DNA from: Candidatus Terraquivivens ruidianensis
GTDB taxonomy: Archaea > Thermoproteota > Nitrososphaeria_A > Caldarchaeales > Wolframiiraptoraceae
Length of the DNA stretch: 64,000 nt
Direction: 5' to 3'
NCBI GenBank assembly: GCA_023267975.1
Contig: JALNLA010000003.1
Location: 1 to 64,000 of the forward strand
Positions within the stretch are counted from its first letter, which is position 1, and the number at the start of each line of letters is the position of its first letter. Below the pieces are notes generated by a model. It worked only from the letters and a program-made list of their open reading frames with translations. It was not told the origin of the DNA and did not search any database. Positions 9,270 to 17,022 of the stretch are shown here, piece after piece. The position numbers and the translations under genes are program-made.

Positions 9270-9845
9270 TTACTTTTTAACGAGCCCTTCTAACATCTTA
9301 GATGTTTCTTTATATCTCTCGAGGTTATAATTCTCGGATAACGTTAGTTTCTTCTCGTCTATAAGCCATTTTATAACCTCATAGACTTCAAGAGCTTGCG
9401 ACAGCTTCTCCGGGTCCTTCTCCCAACCGCTTTCCCAATTCCAGAAAGCTTCATTCACATAAGTTATTAAACCTTTGGAAAGATCAACGCTTACACTTCT
9501 TGGGAAGCTTTTCGTACAGATATTTATCCTGAATATCTCTACTTCAGAAACATCCTTTATCTCCGGCCAAGTGCTAACGTCTATATCAAGTACGAAACGC
9601 GCCTCCGCTCTTGTACCAGTATGGGGGGTCCATGCTGTCGGAAACAACCTAAACGGTTTGTTTTCCACATCAACCTCAGCCACACCCCACGCCTTAGCTT
9701 CTATGTACAGAAACGTCCAGCCCTTTTCCTTTATTGCGTCAAGCCAAGAACGTATGTCTTGACGATATTTTACAATCTCGTCGGGAGCAGTTCTCATTAC
9801 CCTTATCGATACCTTACCTTTTGCATAACCAATCCACATACTCAT
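9270..9845 (-). CDS. Conserved protein of the Mo-enzyme module, copy 2 (unknown function)
   Basis: This 191-residue paralog of the genes at 1172-1807 and 18792-19409 has no recognised family. It contains the shared SFPRSVSVD, ITYVNEAFWNWE and ALEVYEVIKWLIDEKKL segments, in the same order as the other copies. It lacks signal peptide, membrane helix and cysteine pairs. Here the copy is not next to a beta subunit; it lies between the NapH fusion gene and the Ig-like gene. It may therefore serve the NapGH part of the system or simply be a displaced duplicate. The ATG at 9845 is followed directly by MSMWIGYAKGK. Confidence 0.75.
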   Translation of the reverse strand: MSMWIGYAKGKVSIRVMRTAPDEIVKYRQDIRSWLDAIKEKGWTFLYIEAKAWGVAEVDVENKPFRLFPTAWTPHTGTRAEARFVLDIDVSTWPEIKDVSEVEIFRINICTKSFPRSVSVDLSKGLITYVNEAFWNWESGWEKDPEKLSQALEVYEVIKWLIDEKKLTLSENYNLERYKETSKMLEGLVKK

Positions 9846-9964
9846 CGAAAGGTCACCACCAGAGTATTTTTAGAATTTTTTGGTGTAGTTATTATACTTT
9901 TAATCTGGATGCAGCCCTCCGAGTTTCTGTTAATTTTTGTGACAAATATCAGGTGAATAATAAG

Positions 9965-12349
9965 TTACTTATGAATAGAGGAGAGTAGTTGAACGTCTGT
10001 CAGGGAAGCTTTATCCAACTTGAAGAGGACCGTATGGACCTCCACGTTAAGTACTCTATGACAGTAATATCTTCCTATACCCCAAGACGTCCATAGATGC
10101 CATATTACGCCACCGATGCTTTCATCACCAGTAGCTTTGATAGAATAAGACCCGAACGGTCCTATGTATCTGGATGTTTGAACTATAATCTTGTAATATA
10201 TAGCGTACATTGTCATATTCTCTCCTGTCAGCTTCGTCGAGTTTAGAACAAGCCCAGCTTTGTATCCGTACTCTTTCAAGGCCCTATTCAAATGATACTC
10301 CGTTGGCATAATTATTGAGAAACCATCCGCCTCTACCTGACCCGATGTCAGCTTCATGACCTTCTTAACGAGCTCTTCATAGCTTTCGGGTGCACTCATC
10401 GCGTATTTTTGCGATAGCACCACCTCCGTGGCGGTGACCACGCTCGGCATGTATGGCTCAGACCCTCTAACATACTTTCCAACGATGCGTAATTGTATTG
10501 CTTCTAAAGCCTTACAACGCAGCATAGTGAACATGATTTCTCCGTCATTCATCTCAATCGTGCCTGATAGCGCTACCTTCTTATTGCCAGTTAATTCCAC
10601 AACCCTTCCATCCAGTATTCCCTTAAAAGATGAGGCATATATTTCAAGACCCTTTAGCATCGCTTCGGCTGCCATTAAACTAGCATTAAACATGGACATG
10701 TTGTAAACAGTTGCCTCTGCGCCTCTAATTCTTATGAATGAGAAGTTACCGATATTTATCGGTCCTTCCACAACACCATCTTTGAAGGATATCCTGCTGA
10801 ATCTGAGGTCATAACATTCTCCGGTAAGTTCGTAGAATGGTGGAGGAGTGGTGGGTTCTAAAGAGACTTTGCCGACCGCATATCCCATGCTCGGGAGGTA
10901 ACGTACATTCCCTTTGAAGAAAGCTGAGATTCTTACTTGTACTTCTACTTCGACTTCTTGAGGTGCGAAATACGTTACACTCTCACCTACGTTGTTAGAT
11001 AGACGTCCTGGACCTTCAAGCTTCCACTCAATGAGCTCTATTGGAACCTCTTGAGGTAAAACTACTGCTTTTAGGGTCACATATTCGCCTGGCTTAACCA
11101 CGAACGACTGCGGCATTATAGATGTCGTAGTAGGCTCCTGCCCAAGCGATATTACCGTGCCAACTATTGTGGTAGTTGCACCCTTATACTCCTCATCCCC
11201 GTAAAATGATGCGATGATCGTTACAGTCTTGTTTTCGTGAGTTGATGGTGCTATGTATCTCACGACGTAACCATCATTTTTATCGAAGAAACCATCTGAG
11301 GCCCACCAGACAATATCTTTGTTTGGTATCGCCGCCGCTCCGAATGATAAGTTTGCAGTAAAAGTAATGTTTCCGCCCGAGATTATTGTAAAATTTGCGG
11401 GCGTTATAGTTAGTGAGACTTCCTTTGGTGCAAGGTACATATTAGATATTGGTATAACTGTTATGAAGAATGCAAGCACTATCGCAGCAGATATGAGCAT
11501 CTTCTTTGAGGCGTTGAACCGACTTATCGTCTTAAACGTCACACCATTTTGCGGACATTTGGAGTAGCATACCAAACATTTAGTGCATTCAGCTAATTCT
11601 TTTTCTTTATACAGAGGTATTCCTTCTGGACATATTTTATCGCAGATTCCACACTCTTTGCAAGAACCTCTTTTGACTATAGGTTTAAAGAAGGGGTTCA
11701 ACTTGCTAATAATCGTCAATAAGCTTGAGACCGGGCATAGGAACCTACAGAAGAATCTATTCTCGTACAGACTCGAAGCCACAACGCCTCCAACTATGAC
11801 GGTCTCAGCAACCGCCACGAGTCCGCCCGCGGCCGACCCCCTGCATATTGTTCCTATAGGACAGACGCTACACCAAGCAGGGTTACGGGATATTATAGCG
11901 GACCCCAGCACCCCTCCAAGAACCGCGTGTTTAATGTTCTTGTTTAGTAGGGAGTTTTTTGGGGCTACTCTGTTCTTTCTTCTGGTATATGGTACGAGTT
12001 TAGCCTTGGAGAAAGCATACCCGACCAGCTCCACAACTGACCCTACTGGGCATGCCCACGCACACCAAGCTTTCCCAAACAGTATGGTGGTTATTACGAA
12101 GATAGCGATACCTGACAGAACCATCAATAAGATTCTTGTGTTGAATGTTGTCATGTTTGAGAATATTATTTGTAGCCCGCCGAGAGGCTCGATAGGAGCA
12201 AACCCATTAGCCGTGAAGCTGCAGACTGTGCCTATAACAAAAAGCACGAAGAAAACGAAGAATAGAGCCTGGGATACGTGCCTGATCCATTGCACAACAT
12301 TTTTCATATTTAGAACAGATACCAAGCCGTCATCCCTCATATGGTTCAT
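9965..12349 (-). CDS. NapH-type ferredoxin quinol dehydrogenase fused to Ig-like repeats and shared C-terminal domain
   Basis: The protein has 794 residues. The first ~280 form a NapH/NosR-type membrane unit: several transmembrane helices, CAWACPVG and CRFLCPVSS motifs on the membrane segments, and two [4Fe-4S] ferredoxin motifs (CKECGICDKICP, CTKCLVCYSKCP). A further membrane helix near residue 285 leads to two Ig-like repeats and then the same C-terminal domain as the protein at 7216-9060 (RGSEPYMPSVV, PTEYHLNRAL). NapH proteins oxidise quinol and pass electrons to a NapG-type ferredoxin. The fusion of such a unit to a large external domain is unusual to my knowledge. The start overlaps the end of the NapG-like gene by 20 bases; an internal ATG at 12340 or 12307 is possible. 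Confidence 0.8.
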   Translation of the reverse strand: MNHMRDDGLVSVLNMKNVVQWIRHVSQALFFVFFVLFVIGTVCSFTANGFAPIEPLGGLQIIFSNMTTFNTRILLMVLSGIAIFVITTILFGKAWCAWACPVGSVVELVGYAFSKAKLVPYTRRKNRVAPKNSLLNKNIKHAVLGGVLGSAIISRNPAWCSVCPIGTICRGSAAGGLVAVAETVIVGGVVASSLYENRFFCRFLCPVSSLLTIISKLNPFFKPIVKRGSCKECGICDKICPEGIPLYKEKELAECTKCLVCYSKCPQNGVTFKTISRFNASKKMLISAAIVLAFFITVIPISNMYLAPKEVSLTITPANFTIISGGNITFTANLSFGAAAIPNKDIVWWASDGFFDKNDGYVVRYIAPSTHENKTVTIIASFYGDEEYKGATTTIVGTVISLGQEPTTTSIMPQSFVVKPGEYVTLKAVVLPQEVPIELIEWKLEGPGRLSNNVGESVTYFAPQEVEVEVQVRISAFFKGNVRYLPSMGYAVGKVSLEPTTPPPFYELTGECYDLRFSRISFKDGVVEGPINIGNFSFIRIRGAEATVYNMSMFNASLMAAEAMLKGLEIYASSFKGILDGRVVELTGNKKVALSGTIEMNDGEIMFTMLRCKALEAIQLRIVGKYVRGSEPYMPSVVTATEVVLSQKYAMSAPESYEELVKKVMKLTSGQVEADGFSIIMPTEYHLNRALKEYGYKAGLVLNSTKLTGENMTMYAIYYKIIVQTSRYIGPFGSYSIKATGDESIGGVIWHLWTSWGIGRYYCHRVLNVEVHTVLFKLDKASLTDVQLLSSIHK

Positions 12350-12914
12350 GAGTTATAGAGCGTGGCGGACAGAGTATAGCACATTGCTTACACCCTATAC
12401 ATTTATCCAAATCGAAGCTTGGCCATCCTTCATTGTCAACACTTATTGCATCGAACGGACAGATAGCAACGCATATGTAGCATTTTGTACACTTTTCCTT
12501 ATCGTTTTTAGGTATGCTAATCTTAATCTTTTTTAGAGGTAAACGCTTCAGAGCACTCGTTGGACATGCATCGATGCATCTTAAACATAGCTCTGCATTC
12601 TCTCTGCTTCTCTTAAAATGTACATTTTTCTCTTCACTAGGCTCCACAAGTTGAATGTAGAAAGCACAATAGCCCTCTAGTACTGGCGTGCCTAAAGTGT
12701 AGAAGTTTAAGTAGTCGAGCTTTATTCCACCTGTTGGACAAACCTCAACACACTTACCGCACCTTATACAAGAAGAAACAAATTTGTCCTCATCTACAAC
12801 TCCAGGAGGTCTGATGGTTTTGCTTTTACCAACACCGATTAAAGTTAGTAAGGCAGTAGAGGCGAACAAGCCGATTATGGAAACGATGAAGCCTCGTCTG
12901 TTCAAGCTGAACAT
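12330..12914 (-). CDS. NapG/MauM-type periplasmic-like polyferredoxin
   Basis: This 194-residue protein starts with a Tat-like signal (NRRGFIVSIIGLFAS) and carries four [4Fe-4S] motifs: CIRCGKCVEVCP, CLRCIDACP with an upstream Cys, CTKCYICVAICP and CIGCKQCAILCP. This matches the NapG/MauM ferredoxin family, which relays electrons from membrane NapH to a terminal molybdoenzyme. It is the first gene of the run and overlaps the NapH fusion gene by 20 bases. That supports a NapGH-like unit feeding the Tat-exported molybdopterin enzymes encoded downstream. Confidence 0.85.
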   Translation of the reverse strand: MFSLNRRGFIVSIIGLFASTALLTLIGVGKSKTIRPPGVVDEDKFVSSCIRCGKCVEVCPTGGIKLDYLNFYTLGTPVLEGYCAFYIQLVEPSEEKNVHFKRSRENAELCLRCIDACPTSALKRLPLKKIKISIPKNDKEKCTKCYICVAICPFDAISVDNEGWPSFDLDKCIGCKQCAILCPPRSITHEPYEG

Positions 12915-12933
12915 CTATGAGTGTTAGAACCTA

Positions 12934-12945
12934 CATATATTTATA
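12934..12945 (-). promoter_or_regulatory. Probable TATA box upstream of the NapG-like gene
   Basis: On the minus strand this reads tataaatatat, a good archaeal TATA element, centred about 26 bases before the ATG at 12914. That spacing predicts a leaderless or very short-leader transcript for the NapG-NapH run. Confidence 0.55.
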
Positions 12946-13049
12946 CTACAGCTTAGTAATCACTAGGGCCTGAGCTAATAACAGGCACTACAGCGACTAA
13001 ATTTATTTACCTTTACTTCAACGTAGATTTGTAGCACCGGAGAAAGAGA

Positions 13050-13285
13050 ATGTCCACCATTCTTTATCCCAAATTTAAGCTCTGGTTTATTGACAAGGAT
13101 GGTAAGGCAATTTTTGGAGAAAGTCTGGCAGAGCTTTTAGAGGCAATCGAGGTACATAGGTCTGTTTTTAAGGCGTCCAGACAGCTAAGCACGCCATCAC
13201 AGAAAAACGTCTAAAACATAAACTGGTTAGTAAGCATCTGGGTGGAGTTGCTGGAGGAACGGCAGAGGGGGAAGGTTGCTCATGA
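13050..13285 (+). pseudogene. ModE-like molybdenum regulator, decayed
   Basis: The first 54 codons (FKLWFIDKDGKAIFGESLAEL, then LLEAIEVHRSV) match the N-terminal winged-helix domain of ModE-type regulators, in which a similar F-x-L-W-x-x-x-x-G-K-x-x-F-G-x-G start is typical. The frame stops at 13212-13214. A second frame from 13202 to 13285 continues with EKRLKHKLVSKHLGGVAGG, matching the LE-x-x-L-x-x-x-L-x-x-x-x-x-GG-x-x-GG part of the same domain. The helix between them (the recognition segment) is missing, so this is a deletion with frameshift, not a simple sequencing slip. ModE proteins sense molybdate, so this relic fits the molybdoenzyme neighbourhood. Confidence 0.65.
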
Positions 13286-13434
13286 AATATAGAAAGATCA
13301 AAAAACCTAGAAGAATTTTTAAAGCGTTCGCATGAATTGTGAAACGAGGACTAACCTTTACTAACTCACAGGAGTCCAGTGGATGATAATGTATTTAACT
13401 CAGCCATTTATCGTGAAGGAATCGGTGGGAGAGC

Positions 13435-13716
13435 TTGAAGGCCGAGGTTGGAAGGATATGTTTTAAGACGATGGGTAGAGAGGCCGGACAAAAATGCGTG
13501 GTTGTCAGCGTTGCCGATAAAAATTTTGTTTTGGTGACGGGCCCGAAAAGTTTAACCGGTGTTAGGCGTAGAAGGGTGAACGTTTCACATCTAGCTTTCA
13601 CACCGTATAAGTTGAACATAAAGGAGAACGCATCGGATGAGGAAGTCTTAAAAACTATACAAGAGTCCGGGCTCATAGATTTTATGAAAGAGGAGGCGAG
13701 CGTCAAGTTTGAGTAG
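13435..13716 (+). CDS. rpl14e: Large ribosomal subunit protein L14e
   Basis: This 93-residue protein matches eL14 (L14e): an SH3-like core with GREAGQKCVVV, KNFVLVTGPK and LTGVRRRRVNVSHL. The start is the TTG at 13435, with a GGTGGGAG purine-rich stretch shortly upstream. It overlaps the start of cbf5 by 8 bases, and L14e next to cbf5 is a common archaeal arrangement. Confidence 0.93.
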   Translation: MKAEVGRICFKTMGREAGQKCVVVSVADKNFVLVTGPKSLTGVRRRRVNVSHLAFTPYKLNIKENASDEEVLKTIQESGLIDFMKEEASVKFE

Positions 13717-14751
13717 AGTGGTTGAGGGGCTCATCCCACCTTGGCAGCATAAGAGAAGGACGTTGACGAGGTTTGAGGCTAAAACCGACACCAGATACGG
13801 ATACAACCCTTACGAGAGGCCCATCCGGATGCATTTGAGGCTGGGCGTCATTAACCTCGATAAGCCGAGAGGGCCTACAAGTCACGAAGTATCCTCGAGA
13901 ATAAAGGATTTGCTGGGCATCGAGCGGGCTGGTCATGGCGGGACCCTAGGAGGCTTTGAGCCTGGGGACATCCGGCCGTTTCTGGCGTGCTACCGATACT
14001 ACTAGAAGAATCTACCAAATGCGCTAGAGCAATCATGCAAACTGGAAAAGAATATGTCTGTTTGATGAGGTTGCACGGCGACGTTTCCGATGAAAGGCTT
14101 CTTGAAGCAGTAAAGCTCTTTACTGGTCAGATATATCAGGTACCGCCTGTAAGGTCATCCGTTACGAGAAAGCCTAGGATGAGGACGATATATTCGGCCG
14201 AGATAATCGAGCGGAACGGTAGGGATGTCTTGATGAGGGTAGCTTGTTCTGGCGGGACATACCTAAGGAAGTATTGTTATGACCTAGGGTTATACTTAGG
14301 ATGCGGAGCACACATGCAGGAGCTTAGAAGGACAAGAGCTGGACCATATGATGAGGAGAACTCGGTCACGCTATTGGACGTGTACGAGGCCGTTAAGCTT
14401 TACAACGAAAATGGCGAAGAGCATGCTTTGAGAGAAGTCGTTCAGCCAGTCGAAACTACGATTAAGTTCTTGCCAAAAGTTTACGTGCTGGATTCAGCCG
14501 TTGATGCTGTATGTCATGGAGCAGACTTGGCAGTAGTTGGCATATCTAAACTCGACGATGGAATAAAGCGTGGCGATGGGGTTGCCGTTATGACTCTGAA
14601 GGGCGAGTTGGTTGCGCTTGGTGATGCGCAAATGAGTACCGAGGAGATGCTGGATTCAGAGGAAGGTATTGCCGTGGATACTGAGAGGGTTATTATGGAT
14701 AGAGGTATTTACCCTGCCGTCTGGAGGACAGGTAGCAAAGATTTTAATTAA
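13709..14751 (+). CDS. cbf5: tRNA/rRNA pseudouridine synthase Cbf5, interrupted by a BHB intron
   Basis: Cbf5 is the catalytic protein of H/ACA guide ribonucleoproteins (with Nop10, L7Ae, Gar1) and also makes tRNA pseudouridine 55. The gene is read in two frames: 13709-13949 and 13970-14751, joined by removal of bases 13950-13969. The spliced product has 340 residues, the normal archaeal length. Splicing restores GHGGTLDPAVSGVLP, where the Asp (residue 81) is the catalytic aspartate of the family; its codon is split G|AT. A PUA domain ends the protein (RGDGVAVMTLKGELVALG). The unspliced frame stops at 14003-14005. The start is TTG 13709 or GTG 13718, with GGAGGCGAG upstream. Confidence 0.93.
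13950..13969 (+). other. Bulge-helix-bulge intron in cbf5 pre-mRNA (20 bases)
   Basis: The RNA can fold into a canonical BHB. Outer helix 13937-13943 with 13971-13977 (one mismatch); 3' bulge 13968-13970 (aca); 4-bp central helix 13944-13947 with 13964-13967 (including one U-G pair); 5' bulge 13948-13950 (agg); inner helix 13951-13955 with 13959-13963 closed by a 3-base loop. Cutting each bulge after its second base removes exactly 13950-13969 and restores the Cbf5 frame and catalytic Asp. Introns in cbf5 removed by the tRNA splicing endonuclease are known in Crenarchaeota. Confidence 0.88.
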
Positions 14752-14772
14752 ATCAGCTAGATTAATTAATCT

Positions 14773-14858
14773 GCCGGGGTAGCCTAGCGGATAAGGCGCA
14801 GGCCTTGAGAGCCTGTGACCCGATGAGGGTCGCCTGGGTTCGAATCCCAGCCCCGGCG
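14773..14858 (+). tRNA. tRNA-Ser (anticodon TGA)
   Basis: The 86-base cloverleaf has acceptor arms GCCGGGG/CCCCGGC, a D arm, an anticodon stem CAGGC/GCCTG around loop CTTGAGA (anticodon TGA), a long variable arm as expected for class II tRNAs, a T arm CTGGG-TTCGAAT-CCCAG and discriminator G. The long arm, anticodon and G73 agree on serine. CCA is not encoded. No intron is seen. Confidence 0.95.
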
Positions 14859-14916
14859 TGTTAAAAAGCCGTATTAGTTAGCGTAACTCATGCTAATAAT
14901 CTCTTAAATCCAGAAA

Positions 14917-16242
14917 TCATGCCTTTGTCTTCTTCCTTATATACAGTAGCGCAAGTAAGGCGGCGATTACTGATGGGATAGCGATTCCAAGGATTAGCGT
15001 CAAGCTAGCTATCTGGAGCTGTGTTCTGGTAGCTGAGAGTTCACCCTTAAGAATCGTGACTTCTTCCATCACTACTTCTAATTGAGAAGTTAAAGAAGAA
15101 ACCTGCTCTCTTGCGTATTTTAGCTCCTCCATACTCGATGCCAACTGACTCTCTAGGGTTTCTATCCTTGCCTTTGCGTCTTCGAGTTGTCTTTCCAGCT
15201 CAGCGTTTTGGTTGATTAATAAATCAACGAACGGAGAGAATGTCGCTTCATATAGGTACACCTTAGAAATCGTTGGAGGTATGGGTAAGAAACTTGTGAG
15301 CGCCAGCATCCAAGCGTTATTGAAATATACATAAATTTCTTCTTGAGAACTCGGCTGATAATCTATGTAGAACGCCAACATGAGTGCACCTTTTTTCCAC
15401 TCGTCGGGCCACTCCATCCATTCTCCGGTTTTTATCGCCGTATTGATCTCTTCTGGTAGTGTAATATTCATCGTGGCTTCTCCTGAGCTCGAGGTAAACG
15501 TTATCGGATCGAGCTTGCCAAGCATCTTGATATCCCCCCTTGTTGAGATTAGTCTAAGGTCAGCAGAATATGGCACGAGCATTTTGTTTCCCATGTCCCT
15601 GTCTTCTATTCCGTCCCATCTTACGCTAACCACGAATTCTTCTCCATTAGAATACAAGGTAAATGTAATAGCCATCTTAAGCGTAATCTCGTATCTATCC
15701 TCATCTTTCGTTACTTTTATAAGGCCATCCTTCCTTAATGGTGCCCCGACTTTAACATCTCCCTCGAAGTCATCGCTTATCAAGGCGATGATCGTGCCAT
15801 TTCTAGAAATCGTCCTTTCGGTAGCAGCGTTAGTTATACCGGCTAGCGGTGGAGCCTGACCTATTTCGTCGAGTACGTTGATGGTTATAATTCGTGAGTT
15901 AAGTACTTTAACAACTTTAATTTGATTAAAGCCCGTGAACATGACTTCGCTTACGTTGGTTTTTAGGGGTTTGTTGAATACATCGGGTATCTCGAGCTTT
16001 ATACGCTTGTTTAACTGTTCTTGAGTTATCCAGAAATAGGCCTTGCCCCACTTGTCTGTGTTAGTAAAAAAGTAGTATCCGCTGTCAAACTCGAGTCGTA
16101 TGACAGCGAAGGAGATAGGTCTATCATCTTTGCCTAAGAGTTGAATAGAAACTCCACCATAATCCTGAGCTTTTACTGGCAAAACAAGAGTCATCAGGAT
16201 AACTATCACTAAGGGCAGAACCTTTACGGTATAATTTGTCAT
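14917..16242 (-). CDS. Secreted, membrane-anchored protein with C-terminal coiled coil
   Basis: This 441-residue protein is not a family I recognise. An N-terminal signal peptide (LPLVIVILMTLVLPVKA) is followed by beta-rich sequence with a carboxypeptidase-regulatory-like start (GVSIQLLGKDDRPISFAVI). Residues about 345-405 form a coiled coil with heptad pattern (NAELERQLEDAKARIETLE, then further repeats), and a transmembrane helix with RKKTKA lies at the extreme C-terminus. The layout is that of an extracellular stalk protein held by its C-terminus, as in archaeal surface-layer or ABC-substrate-type anchors. It stands alone between tRNA-Ser and the relic region. Confidence 0.6.
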   Translation of the reverse strand: MTNYTVKVLPLVIVILMTLVLPVKAQDYGGVSIQLLGKDDRPISFAVIRLEFDSGYYFFTNTDKWGKAYFWITQEQLNKRIKLEIPDVFNKPLKTNVSEVMFTGFNQIKVVKVLNSRIITINVLDEIGQAPPLAGITNAATERTISRNGTIIALISDDFEGDVKVGAPLRKDGLIKVTKDEDRYEITLKMAITFTLYSNGEEFVVSVRWDGIEDRDMGNKMLVPYSADLRLISTRGDIKMLGKLDPITFTSSSGEATMNITLPEEINTAIKTGEWMEWPDEWKKGALMLAFYIDYQPSSQEEIYVYFNNAWMLALTSFLPIPPTISKVYLYEATFSPFVDLLINQNAELERQLEDAKARIETLESQLASSMEELKYAREQVSSLTSQLEVVMEEVTILKGELSATRTQLQIASLTLILGIAIPSVIAALLALLYIRKKTKA

Positions 16243-17022
16243 AAGATATTTTATTTAACAAACCCATATAAGATTTCGTTAGTAAAGGATGATATTGGAC
16301 CCCTCATTCCATCGTCCTTTATACGGCGTATTTCACTTTAACGCTACCCACGAAGCCTCAAACGACTATTAATAATAGGGCAACGTATAACTTACCGCCC
16401 CTTAGGCACCTCTATATCGAGGGCATGCAAAAGTATGTTTAGGCTTAAATGACCTCCATCTATTTTTGAGAAACCTCCAGAAGACGGAATAAAGAGGAGT
16501 GGCCATAATGACGTTAGACTGCGAGTTCGTAGTTTTTCAATTTCATACACATTCGTCAGCTTAAAGTCTTCTTCATTTAACAGCCATTATAGAATGCAAC
16601 ATGTATCCAACGCTTTTAATGGCTTTTCCTTCTCCTTTTCAACTTCCTCTTTCCAGTTTCATTTATATGTCTCACTCTTTTTTGAATAACATCTACTATC
16701 ATAGCGTTAGCGTATAATTTTAGTTAACACGTACGCATTAATAGTTACGCTTTTTATTGTTAGGAACGTTCCAAACTACGTAAGTGAAAAGTTTTTAAAC
16801 TGTCTCTCTTATTTTCCCGCATGTAAGACTGTTAACTTACCACTTACGACGGATGAACGCGAAACGTTTTACAGGCAATATGAATCTTGTGCGCATTGGG
16901 AAAGAGTTATGCCGTAATTTGGAATGTGTGAGGGGGCAGAGTATGGATCTCACGAAAATGTTTTTAATGGCCATTAATTCTTTTATTTTAAGGAATTAAA
17001 GCCTCTTAGACATAGTAATGAT
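16243..17022. other. 780-base gap with relic sequence
   Basis: The gap holds the relic of the unknown family described at 16515-16695. A short plus-strand frame near 16820-16920 reads PLTTDERETFYRQYESCAHW before a stop; it looks coding-like but I cannot assign it. I see no other gene, RNA or repeat here. Confidence 0.4.
16515..16695 (-). pseudogene. Relic of the module's unknown protein family (fourth copy)
   Basis: The minus strand reads INET, then after a one-base shift WKEEVEKEKEKPLKALDT, then CCIL, a stop, and WLLNEEDFKL. This lines up with THVNDAFWKWEEDWEKDDKK and LETYEILNWFVEKGFSL in the intact copy at 1172-1807. The internal stop and frame changes show it is dead. It lies just downstream of the radical SAM gene, mirroring the gene order of the intact modules. 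Confidence 0.6.

Noticed and set aside
13709-14751. Calling cbf5 a pseudogene because of its frame change and stop at 14003-14005.
   Set aside because: The BHB fold and the exact restoration of the catalytic Asp by removal of 20 bases explain the break better.
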